Origin: Haberlea rhodopensis
Lineage: Eukaryota; Streptophyta; Magnoliopsida; Lamiales; Gesneriaceae
Reading direction: 5' to 3'
Assembly: GCA_907163345.1 (NCBI GenBank)
Contig: CAJQUN010000001.1
Span: 8,432,001 to 8,496,000, forward strand
Length of the DNA: 64,000 nt
The translations under genes were made by a program, and so were the position numbers. The notes beneath the pieces are model-generated. The model saw nothing but the letters and a program-made list of their open reading frames with translations, did no database searches and was not told the DNA's origin. Of the stretch, positions 53,229 to 64,000 are shown in pieces. Numbering within the stretch: position 1 is the stretch's first letter; the number at the start of each line of letters is the position of its first letter.

Positions 53229-56200
53229 ATGACCATCATCGCAAGGATCCCTTTCCTACCCTTAACCTCGAATCCAAAACCCGATTCAAATTCTCTATTT
53301 CCCAGTGGTGGGCCGAATTTCTTTAAAGTGGGTTTCCCGAGGAAGAGGGAGGAGTGTTGTAGATTGTTGTGGGTGGATGAGAGTGGGGAAATGGAATGGA
53401 TTAAAAGATTGGGAAGTGGTTGGTTTACGGGATGCCTTTCCAAGAAAGATAGGTCTGTGGAAGTTGAGAAAGTGAATGGCGGCGAGGATATATTTGACGC
53501 GGCTGCGGCGGCAACGGAGCCCATGGCGCAGCCTGATCATCTTGTTATCATGGTCAATGGCCTCGTTGGAAGGTACGAGTACGATGATTATGCTCGTGTT
53601 TTGTTTAGGATGTTTTGCCTAGAAATCTAGTTATATGCAGCTGCTGATTTAGCGTATTTTTGGGTCGAAAGTAAAGCTCGCCGGCTGGCTCTGCCCCCCC
53701 CTATGGTTTGATTGCATTTGTGATATTTCAAAGTTGTAGGCATCGGTTGTTATTAGTGTTATTAAGATTTTAATGTCAACGATTCAGGGATTGAATAAAC
53801 GGGGACCTGATGCTCATCTTCTTTTAATTCGTCGTTAAATTTTGTTGCTGGACTACTTTATTTTTCTCTACCCCCATCTTCATATCCTTTAATCATCTGG
53901 ATTGCACAATGTCTTATTAGACTTGTGTTTTTGGAAGAAAATGTCCAATCATTGAGTGTAGGGCTAGTATGTAAATTAACTCGGGATTTTCTGAAGTTAG
54001 GAGATGTATTAGCTGCATTGCATTAGAAGTGAACATATAGAAGTTCTAGCTCTTTGAATGGAGTAAACAGACAGGCTAAACAGATAAAAATGAGAAACAG
54101 GAACATACTCTTTGAGTGAGTAGCAGAAAATTGAACATATATCAGGAGAGGTAAAAAAATATGTAGGTTTTTTTATTTTTTTAAAGTTGTGTCGGAAAAA
54201 CGAGTTGCAAAATATCACGATATGTGTAGGGAAAGAGAGTTGGTAGGATTACTTGAAGAAAGACCATCATTAGCATTGTCAAATAGAGTCTCTAAAATAG
54301 TATTTTCTTGAGGTGGGATATTACAGTTGACTCTTGTTTAAAGAAAATTATTTCATGAAGCCTTTCTATATGGCATGGTGAAGTGAGAAACTGTAGAATT
54401 TATGACCTACAAATGACAACATATTCCAATATGATTAAGCAGACGGAATAAGTGGTGGCTAGCTCTGCAGAAATGGTATTTCCCTATGAATCTTATATGG
54501 CTTAATAGAATTATGAAGACAACTTGTCTATTTAAGAATACCAAACACAACCTCGAAAATTTTTCAGGTATATTCAATTGGTTGCAGTTTAAACTTCGTA
54601 CGTGTGACTTGTTTCTTTACAGTTTTTACTAAATTTCATCTTCCACCCACACCTTCAGCTCAGAAGATTGGAGGTATGCTGCTCAGCAATTTGTGAAGAA
54701 CTTTGCTGATAAAGTTATTGTTCATCGTAAGTAATGTATTGGCTTGATTCCTTGTTTTTGTTGAAAACAACAGGCTATGTGAAACATAGTTTTTATATTA
54801 CACCGAAACATTATGCTCAATTTATGTCACAAGTTTTTTTTTTTTGACATCTGTCTTGTAACAGGTAGCGAGTGCAATTCATCAGTGTTGACTTTTGATG
54901 GTGTTGATAGAATGGGTGAAAGGCTAGCCGAAGAGGTACTTTGGTAATATCAAACTCACCCTTTTTTCTTCCCGTTAAAATAGATGGGTTAAGATAAAAA
55001 ATTATCAATTGAATAATTAATACAATTCTGGCAACATAATCCAGGTGATTGATGTTATCCGACGTTGGCATGGAGTTTGCAAAATTTCATTTGTCGCTCA
55101 CTCCTTGGGTGGACTCGTTGCACGGTATGCTGTTGGTAGGTTATATGAACTTTCTGCCAAAACTGGATCCACAAATTTTCCTGGATATGACTCACATAAG
55201 GAAGTGAATATTTCCACTCAACGCCGTAACCAGATCGGTGGACTGGAACCAATGAACTTTATAACATTTGCAACCCCGCATTTGGGTTCAAGAGGGAATA
55301 AACAAGTGAGTGTTGATCTCTCTATTTCCATTTGAATCAAGAACTTCTATTTACCACATTAGAGAACTTCTATTTACCACATTAGTCACATCTCATGTCA
55401 CATATGTTTATTTTTTAAATATTTTTGGAAAACATGAGTAATTGGGCTCACAATGACAATTCTTTCTCGTCTCCTTTTACTCTTCGTACTTCCTCAGCTC
55501 CCATTCCTATGTGGTCTTCCTTTCTTGGAGAAAAGCGTTTCGCAGACAGCACACTGGATTGCAGGGAGATCAGGAAAGCATCTATTCCTCACCGATGAAG
55601 ATGATGGTAGACCTCCACTTCTGCTGCGGATGGTTAACGACTCTGATGATATCCATTTCATGTCGGTGTGGATTACACGATGACCAATTATTTACATTTT
55701 TTAACTGTAAACAGTTGTTTTAATTTGGTAACTCGTTGTTTGTAAATGCTTATAGGTCGGCTTTACGCTCTTTTAAGCGTCGTGTTGCTTATGCCAACGC
55801 AAACTATGACCGTATCCTTAGCCAGCATGGATGGAACAACAACGTTGAAGTGGATTTTTGTCCCCTTGGCATATAATTAGTTTATAATTGTAACCATTTG
55901 TTCTATTTTATTTGAGTGTTATAAAGGAAAATGTTTCAAAATCTGATTTTATCCCTGTTCATCAGGGATTCATAATATCTTTTTTTATACCAAAATGATG
56001 ATCTAGCAAATGTACAATAATTAATGTTAGCCTTCATCGATACCTAAGATGTGGTCGGGTGGCGAACTTCATCAATTCGCCGTCAAGATGAACTTCCGAA
56101 GGTTGGTTTTTGTTCTTTTTTTCTCTTTCTAGGTATGGTACTTTTTCAGCTCTCTCTTATAAAGTTAGATGAAGTCGGTCATTTTGAAAATTTTCTTTTA

Positions 56201-58131
56201 TACAGTCAAATCTTCTCGCTAGTGATACGAAGTATCCGCATATCGTGTACATTGATCAAAGAATGACTGAAAATGGAGCTAGTAAAGCATCCTCTGCAAT
56301 TGGGACACAAGTTATTGACTTGGAAGGTTTGTTCCATTTGCTAGCAATGGCAAGTTATTGTAGCTGAGAAGTTTCTGGCACCTTGAATCTATTGATTTTA
56401 TTTTGCCTTTCTGAAGTGATGGTTAGAAACAACGGGGCGCCTAAGTTAATAATATTCACAAAAATAGAATTAATTAGTAACAAAGTTTATTGTGCCTAAT
56501 CTCTCCGGTCTCTTGTTACACCACAGTACCACACCTCATTGACCTGGTTTATGACATCATCTGTATTGCATAAGAAAAAATGGAAAATAATTATTTAAAA
56601 AATGTTGGTTCCTGCAAAATGAGATGCAATCATTGACTCTGGTTTAGCTGACATGAGTTTCATTCACTTTGTTCTAGAGGAGATGATTAGAGGACTTAAT
56701 CAAGTTTCTTGGGAGCGCATTGATGTAAGCTTTCACAAAAGCAAACAACGATACGTTGCACATAATACAATCCAGGTATGTCTACCACCATGTGTATTCT
56801 TTCAGAATAGCGACCTGTTTAGTTTTCTCATAGTAGCACTTGTTAAGAGGTTCTATATTGTTGCCTGTATACGTTGCAATAATGTCAGGGAAGTGTTGTG
56901 GATGCAAAGAATGATGACTAAGAGTTGAAACTATGGAAACTTGACGATGGGCTTCTTGCTATTGGCAATCATGCTGTAAATCACTCCCATGATTCAAACT
57001 TTTATAAAGATTCAGACATTCTTTAATCACAGCTGTGCGTAAAATATAAGGTCCCCAATATGATATTTTTCTTTGCACCATCTACAGCTAACGTCATCTT
57101 ATACCGAAAACAAATATACTCCTTTTGAACTAATTAGATGGATTGCGCAGTTATTTAAGACAACATGACACAATACCAGGAAATTAAGTGAAACAGCCAC
57201 AAACATTTGTCCTATTCTTTGGTTTTGTTCAGAGAGTTTTGCAAAATAAAATGAATATTTGGTTTGGTTTTGAAGGAAAGAAATTGTTATCGAATATATT
57301 TGGTTTTGTTTCGAAGGAACGAAATTGTTAGCGAATACGCTAACTAATGTCAGAAATTGTTGGATAAAATTATTTTTGGTTAGAATAGGATATCAAAAAA
57401 TGACGGTATATAAAGTCATAATTATGTTTGGAAATGTGAGAAAAGGAGATAGAATTTACTTCGAGGAATATAATAAAAAGAATCTATGTTTTTTGTTTGT
57501 TTTGATGATGAAAAACTATTTCTTGAAAATGAAATCAAATATTGGATTGGTATTTGATGTTCTAGTTCGACAAAGATTCAGGGGTTTCAGGATAAGATTG
57601 CGAAAATTGTCATGCCCTTCGGCACATAATTCGTTAGGTTTGGAACCAGCCTATTGCACTTCAAAACTCAGCAACTTTCAGTGGCTTGAAATTGGATATC
57701 GAATTATTTGGACAGCATTTCTCATGCCCGCAATCTGTGTACGACCTTTTAAACACACGAGTTACCAGAGAAAACAATTACTATAGCTTAAAATATTATT
57801 ATTGTTGTTGTTGTTGACCAATTCAAAAAGTCGAATATCAATTGTTCATTCAAATTCATTTGTCTGTAAATTGCTCAAATGGATGGGATCACAGAAATTA
57901 CAAAGGTGTTTAGACATGGATGAAAACTGCAGCATTAAACAAAAAGGTTTCTTGATAGAACAAGAATTATGGTGAATCATCAGGATTCTGATCTGTTGTA
58001 TTGAATTAAATTTCAGTGATTGTTTTTTCTACTTGTATTTTTATTTCCTGTGGGTTCAGGTTAAGAGCTACTGGTTGAATTCTGATGGTGCTGATGTGGT
58101 TCAACATATGATAGATAGCTTCCTGCTCTAG
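53229..58131 (+). CDS. DUF676 family lipase-like alpha/beta hydrolase (ten exons, about 435 aa)
   Basis: The exons are 53229-53572, 54659-54726, 54865-54935, 55045-55305, 55498-55661, 55756-55811, 56049-56101, 56206-56326, 56678-56775 and 58060-58131. Phases agree throughout and the stop TAG is at 58129-58131. The core starts DHLVIMVNGLVGSSEDWRYA and carries the nucleophile elbow FVAHSLGGLVARYA (Ser181, 55102-55104). It continues with FITFATPHLGSRGNKQ, LPFLCGLPFLEK, SALRSFKRRVAYANANYD and VGWRTSSIRR. These are hallmarks of plant DUF676 putative serine esterases/lipases (YOR059C-like), whose substrates are mostly unknown. The start at 53229 gives a 95-residue N-terminal extension before the conserved core; Met at 53391 or 53508 are alternatives. 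The fifth donor (GTCGGT) is weak. Intron 9 (1.28 kb) holds only a chance ORF. Confidence 0.9.
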
Positions 58132-58942
58132 CTACTTCCAACCTGGTTACCATTTGGAATGGGGTACATTTAGTTTATTATATATGATAATTATTCCTTG
58201 ATCTTTGCAATTGTATTAAGGTAACAGAAAGACATCTCATATCTTGTGGCCTAAAATTATACATACTACTACTATCATATGTTTGCTTCTTTTATATACA
58301 TACACACTTCTTCAATTTTGAAGCCCAAGCCCCGTTTGGGTAGAAAATTAATACCCGTTACACGACCTGATACTCATTAAACATACCCAAACCTGTCCAA
58401 AATAGGATGGGTCTGAGTAAGGTCCGGGTCACACCCGAACGCGCACTCATTCTTACCTCTACCTCTATCATGTGTTTGCCTTTGTTCTTTTTCCTTTTTC
58501 TTTTTCTATCTCATTTGGAACTTGATGAGTTTATTTATCTTTGGATTAAAAATTAGTCCAATGTTTTGTTTGAGGGTTAAAAAAAAATTATCCCACTATT
58601 TTTATCTCTCTAATTCAACTTTTCAACAAAATGACATATATACTTTTCCAACCTTTTTTACTTTCAAAATCTGAAATTCCTGCCAAAAATTATAGTACTT
58701 ATTTTCTTAAATTTTATTATTATTATTATTATATACACATATTTGTGTTATTATTAATTTATTATTATTATTTTATAAGAATAATAATAATAATAATTAA
58801 TATATATATATATATATTAGTATTATTTATTTGTTATATATATTATTTACTATTACTATTTTATAATTATTATTATATATATTATCATATATATATAGAC
58901 ACATATTATTATTATTATTTTATAATAACAATAATAATAATT
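58132..58942. other. Intergenic with ATT/TTA microsatellites
   Basis: The sequence after the lipase gene turns into trinucleotide ATT/TAA and dinucleotide TA runs at about 58715-58940. A 107-codon Tyr/Ile-rich ORF there is repeat-derived. Confidence 0.7.
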
Positions 58943-60664
58943 AAAATTGTATAAGTTTAATACCAAATTTCATGTGTAACTACTACCAAAATTGTATATA
59001 TTTAATACCAATTTCATGTGTAACAAGTACCAAATTTGATATATGTTTAATACCAATTTTATGTGTAACTAGTATTAAAATTGTCTAGTTTTAATATCCA
59101 TTTCATGTATAACTAGTACCAAAATTATATAAGTTTAATACAAATTTTATGTGTAACTACTACGGTATTGTAATACCAATTTAAAGTGTAATTAGGACCA
59201 AAATTGTATATGTTTAATACAAATTTCGTGTGCAATTAATACCCAAATTATATAGGTTTAATACCAATATTGTGTAACTAGTACCTAAATTATATATGTT
59301 TGATTTCATATGTAATTATTACCAAAATTGTATAGGATTAATATTAATTTCAAGTGTAACTAGTACCAAAATTGTATAGAATAGTATGAAAATTTCATAG
59401 GTTTAATAGTTCATACCAATTTTATGTATACTTAGTACATACATTGTATAAGTTTCCTATCAACTTCACGTGTAACATATACCGAATATAGTATATGTTT
59501 CATACCAATTTCATGTGTAACTTGTATCAAAATTGTGTTGGTTTCATACCAACTTCATGTGTAACTAGTACCAAAATTGTATATATTTTATATCAACTTC
59601 ACGTGTAATAACTACCTAAAATAGTATAGGTTTCATACCAATTTCATGTGTAACTAATACCAAAACTGTATAGGATCCATATCAATTTCATGTGTAACTA
59701 GTACCAAAATTGTATATATTTCATACTAACTTCACATATAATAAGTACCAAAATTGCATAGTTTTCTTACAAATTTCATTTGTAATATGTACCAAAATTT
59801 TATAGGATTCATACCTATTTTATGTATAATTAGTACAGAAATTGTACATGTTTTATACCAACTTCACGTGTAATAAGTATCGAATATAGTACAGGTTTCA
59901 TACCAATTTCATGTGTAACTAGTGCCAAAAATATATAGGATTCGTACCACTTTTATTTGTAACTAGTTCCAAAATTGCATATATTTCATATTAATTTCAA
60001 GTGTAATAAGTACCAAAATTGTATTGTTCTCATATCAATTTCATTTGCAATAAGTACTAAAATTGCATAGGATTCATACCTGTTTTATGTATACTTAGTA
60101 CCGAAATTGCATAGGTTTCATACAAATTTTATTTGCAACTAGTACCAAAATTGTATAGGTTTCATACCAATGTCACGTGTACTAATACCTAAATTGTAAA
60201 GATTTCATATCAATTTCATGGGTAATTAGTACCAAAATTTTATAGGTTTCATATAAATTTCATGTGTAATAAGTACCAAAATTTTATAGGTTTCATACTA
60301 ATTTTAAGTATACTTAGTACCAATGTTATATATGTTTTTTTTACCAATTTTAGGTATAATTAGTACCAAAATTATATAGGTTTCATACCAAGTTCAGTGT
60401 AATAAGTACCAAAATTTTATAGGTTTCATACCAATTTTATGTATACTTAGTACCGAAGTTATATAAATTTCATACCAATTTTATGTGTACTTAGTACCAA
60501 AATTGTATGGGTTTCTTATAAACTTCACGTGTAATAAGTACCAAAATAGTATATGTATCATACTAATTTAAAGTGTAACTAGTACCAAAATTGTATAGGT
60601 TTTATACCAACTTTATATGTAACTAGTACCAATATTATATATGTTTCGTACCAACTTCGCGTGT
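58943..60664. repeat. Minisatellite array, unit about 44 bp, about 39 copies
   Basis: Imperfect copies of a unit containing TACCAAAATTGTATAG, TTTCATACCAATTTCATG and TGTAACTAG follow one another with 44-45-bp spacing for 1.7 kb. A variant ending CTTCACGTGTAATAAG recurs at about 59464, 59598, 59730, 59862 and 59994, that is every 132-134 bp. This suggests a three-unit higher-order repeat in part of the array. No coding sequence. Confidence 0.92.
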
Positions 60665-61884
60665 CAAAGCAAGAGTATTTTAGTATTTTTAGGTGATTAG
60701 AAAGTTAGAACTAATGCAATTTATGAATTGGAGACTGACACCAAATTTTTTCTTATATTGAGACTGATCTTCAAATTTAGTTTAAGTTTGGGGATTTATT
60801 CAGAATTTGCCAATAAATTAATGCAGCAGTTTTTGGTGTATCAAATAATTATTAAAATTGTCATGCATTTTTATCAATTATTTAATCATTTGTACTGACT
60901 TATTGAACAAATATAAATATTAGTAAATAACCAATCAAAAAGAGTCAAGGCGGGGGGGTCAAATCGTGCGGTCTCTCCTTCCTTACCTTTCCCCATACAC
61001 CACAGCTTCGAAATCAATTCGAACTAAACCAATAAATAAATAAAACACGAGAAATTAGGCATGCCTATGAGGTTTTTCAATATTGGATACTCATCGTAAT
61101 TAATTAATTAGTCTACCCTGGTGTGCTTTATTTTAATTAAATATATACAACATTTCGATTGTCTTGGTTACTAGCTACTATATTAATATTAAATATATCT
61201 GGCAAGGCTCACGTCGTGTATATATATACTATATGTGAATTAATAAATATTGGAGCATAAATTAAACCATGAAAATTTCTATGACATTCAAGATGTGTCT
61301 CAGTTAAAATTCTGCCCTATTAATAATTAAAAAATTAGGGATTATATAGTAAAAATTTTTGTTTCAGTCAAATTTAAGATGGGTCTCAGTTAACAAATTT
61401 CCCTATTAATAATTAAAAATTAGAGATCATATAGTAAAAAAATTATGTATAAAATGTGATTTTATTTCCAGTCTTGATTGACTGCTACGTGCAATATTTC
61501 CTTTGACTGATTTAAGAAAAAAATTGATTCTAAATATATATAGATATAGATATAGTGTATATATGTACACCGTTGTAAATTAAAAAGAAATTAATTCTCC
61601 ATGTTATAGATATAGGACAAATCAACTTTGGCGACTGTAACGAAATCCTCACTGAATGGAAATTAATTACTTCGTTGAAAATTCAACGGATGAGATTTAG
61701 CAATAATCTACCATATTCTTGTTTTTTGTCTCTGGCTTTAAAGATCATGAAGTCTAATCTCAAAGCAGATTAATTTAAAATTAAAATTAAAATTTATTAT
61801 CATAATATTACCCATTTATTGAACATATTGGAAACTATATTTATATTTTCATTGTTGCTATTTTAATATGTACAAGTATATCCA

Positions 61885-61931
<47 letters not shown>

Positions 61932-62837
61932 ACGATTACCATTTTTCAAAGCATTTGATATATCATAGTGTAATCTTAGTACTTTACTATTATTATTGCT
62001 AAAAGCAAAAATTTATTATTATTTTTACGTTAAAAACCACTTATTATTATTATTATTATTATTATATATGTTTAGTTAATCAGGCTCCAGCATGCATTGA
62101 ATTAAATGCCTAGCACGCCGACGAATATGACCTGCAAATTAATTAGTATCCTTTTTGTGAATTTCAAATCCAGTGGCGCCATGACTTCAAAGTAAGGGTG
62201 GCGCTGGGGCTGGACTGTTTTATTCTTCTGAAATATTTTTGTAAAGATTTTAAACTATAAAATAAAGCAAACGTTATCCTCCTCCTCCGATACATGGACA
62301 CAACATGACGACAAGTATTTTCAAAAATTTTAGGATAGTACACGATTCGTACACGTCTGTATAACTTTATTTATATTATACATGTATTATTCAAGAAACA
62401 TATATATAAATGCATTTTACTGGAATCATCATAGTATCACTCTTACCAACATCAAATACATATTACTTCAATTAACATAAGTTTAATAAACACGTCAAAA
62501 TAAAAGATAACACCAAAAATATACATTAATCTTTTCCCCCAAATTTCTAGGAGTGTCCGTGTATCATAGCCCTCCTCCAATAATAACATGAGATGCTTAT
62601 GCTATACATTAATCTTTTCCCCCAAATATCTTAGACTATAGTCATCGACTTTGATTTTTTGGTGGACACCTCAGAACTTTGAATACACATTTATCTTCGA
62701 ACGAAAATATTCTATATAAGACTACAAATAATAATGTCTCATTTCATTATCTAACCCTCCCTTCCGCTTGACGAAAAATATACATATTGAGGTATCTCTG
62801 AAACAACTACAACTTGATACCATCATACTAAAGAGAG
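60665..62837. other. Intergenic, upstream of DXS
   Basis: AT-rich. Contains a duplicated AAGATGGGTCTCAGTTAA-type stretch (61290-61320 and 61375-61405) and a (TA)20 run (61889-61928). It also has an ATT run (about 62040-62064) and two copies of TACATTAATCTTTTCCCCCA (62522-62541, 62604-62623). No gene. The last few hundred bases probably include the DXS promoter. Confidence 0.5.
61889..61928. repeat. (AT)n microsatellite
   Basis: Twenty AT dinucleotides without interruption. Confidence 0.95.
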
Positions 62838-64000
62838 ATGGCTTCTTGTGGCGTTGTGAGGAATGGTTTCTTTCAATTGCTCCATTCTCATGATAATTCT
62901 AGCTTGTTATCATCATCATCATCATCATCATCATCCACACTTCCTAGCACAAGGCAAAAGGTAACATTTCCATCCTTGTCTAAACTAATTCATTGGGAGC
63001 AATAATTATTCTTACCTAGAGAATGATTAGAATATGACATTTGGTCTGATGTATGACTTAAAAATTTGAATTGCATGGTTACTATCAATTATAATTTGTG
63101 AACGTTTGATCAAATACTTTTGATACCTCTTATTACCTTTCCATAATTGCAACTAATGCAATACTTGGGAGATGATAGTTGTTCTCTATTGGTAGAGCGT
63201 TCGAAACATGAATCATAAGATATTATATAATTTAAGATATTTGAGTTATGCATAGTATTTATCAAAAGTGTTTATACGCCAAAACTCAAATAAACAGGTC
63301 CTTGTTATTGGTCATGCTCGTGTTCAAATTTGTTGTAACATTTTTGTATTTGAAGAATCCAATTTGCTCAATTTTTTTTTTCTATTTGATTTTCAGTTTA
63401 CGGGCATTAAAGCTGTCAAAGAGGACAATAATGGAAGTGGGAGGATAACAAGAACTCTCAATTTTACAGGAGAAATGCCTTCAACTCCGATATTGGATAC
63501 CATAAACTATCCCATTCACATGAAAAACCTCTCTCTTGAGGTAAATTTCAAATCGGAAACTCTCCTATGAATTAGTTTAGGTTATAAATCTTTTCCGGGA
63601 GACATATTTTGAAGTTTTGATAAATGAGTTGATTCTATTTAGTTGCGCGAAACATGTATTGCGCTAACAAATTCAATTTATATGATTCAAAATTTATAAA
63701 ATTAGAATATTTATATATTCAATCTCAAAACTTTTATTTTAAATGTGATAAGAGACCATCCAAATTGTTCCACATATTTTTTAGATGCAAATAATTCTTT
63801 AAAAATAATTTTAGAATTTTACAATCAGCGACAAATTTAAAATTTTTGTTTAGGGTAAAATGTAATACATAAAATGAACCTAAAAATTTTATAGTGTGTA
63901 AATTATAATTTTTAGATTTTTTTTTAGGGAAAACCCTGCAAATGTCGTAGATTCGCCCATGTAACAATATCATATTTATTTTCATTTTATTTTAGGAACT
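62838..64000 (+). CDS. DXS: 1-deoxy-D-xylulose-5-phosphate synthase, first exons (right edge)
   Basis: Exon 1 (62838-62960) encodes MASCGVVRNGFFQLLHSHDN followed by a run of nine Ser (TCA repeats), a Ser-rich basic plastid transit peptide. Exon 2 (63397-63540) encodes FTGIKAVKEDNN ... RTLNFTGEMPSTPILDTINY and PIHMKNLSLE. The last part is the strongly conserved DXS N-terminus that precedes the thiamine-diphosphate-binding domain. An acceptor TTTTAG at 63990-63995 opens exon 3, whose first five bases are in the window. DXS makes 1-deoxyxylulose 5-phosphate from pyruvate and glyceraldehyde 3-phosphate, the entry step of the plastid MEP pathway. The isoform clade (2 or 3 rather than 1 is suggested by the early intron and divergent start) cannot be fixed from this fragment. 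Confidence 0.87.

Noticed and set aside
57325..57786. 153-codon ORF inside the lipase gene's ninth intron
   Set aside because: The conserved protein splices cleanly across it (56775 to 58060), and the ORF has no recognisable domain.
58631..58954. 107-codon Tyr/Ile-rich ORF
   Set aside because: Translation of ATT/TTA and TA microsatellites, not a gene.

Overview
This window is plant nuclear DNA from a eudicot. The evidence is GT-AG introns in several genes, a plant CASP-like membrane protein, a PR-1 defence protein, a DUF761 protein, the start of a plastid-type DXS gene, and many nested plant LTR retrotransposons. An asterid such as a member of Lamiales is plausible, but the sequence alone does not fix the family. 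No bacterial genes, CRISPR arrays, rRNA genes or intact tRNA genes were seen.

Layout. 1-8848: the 3' three quarters of a Sirevirus-like Ty1/copia element (+ strand) with decayed gag and pol, an intact extra 814-aa ORF downstream of pol, a polypurine tract and a complete 3' LTR. 8986-13665: a complete 4.7-kb Ty1/copia element (- strand) with 5-bp target duplication GTCTT, almost identical short LTRs, and a piece of its own reverse-transcriptase region copied into gag. 13764-14129: a DUF761 gene with one in-frame stop. 15473-17330: an LTR-like stretch rich in GGCGATCGATCG. 18478-20676: CASP-like 2C gene (-, three exons). 21001-21408: possible MITE. 21829-23788: spliceosomal SmD3 (+, five exons). 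25910-27241: collapsed Ty3/gypsy remnant. 28611-30970: hAT transposase remnant with repetitive flanks and a possible SINE. 31880-32368: intronless PR-1 gene (-).

35394-51095 is a retrotransposon graveyard. It holds a copia element whose LTR promoter region carries a complete 346-bp TRIM; a second copia fused to the first; a gag-only Sirevirus derivative (-) inserted there; and, joined to that through a 5-bp microhomology, an Athila-like Ty3/gypsy element in a tandem arrangement with 2.4-kb near-identical repeats and an intact gag-protease ORF. 51096-52512 holds further nested remnants.

53229-58131: a ten-exon DUF676 alpha/beta-hydrolase (lipase-like) gene (+). 58943-60664: a 1.7-kb minisatellite with a 44-bp unit and hints of a 132-bp higher-order period. 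62838-64000: the first exons of a DXS gene (MEP pathway), which leaves the window at its third exon.

The host genes (SmD3 in splicing, CASP-like in membrane domains, PR-1 in defence, DUF676 lipase, DXS in plastid isoprenoid synthesis) are functionally unrelated neighbours. The main biology here is the structure of the nested transposons: internal template switching, TRIM insertion next to a TATA box, tandem LTR-sharing units, and recurring short palindrome clusters in unrelated LTRs. All exon structures were worked out by eye from splice signals and family similarity.
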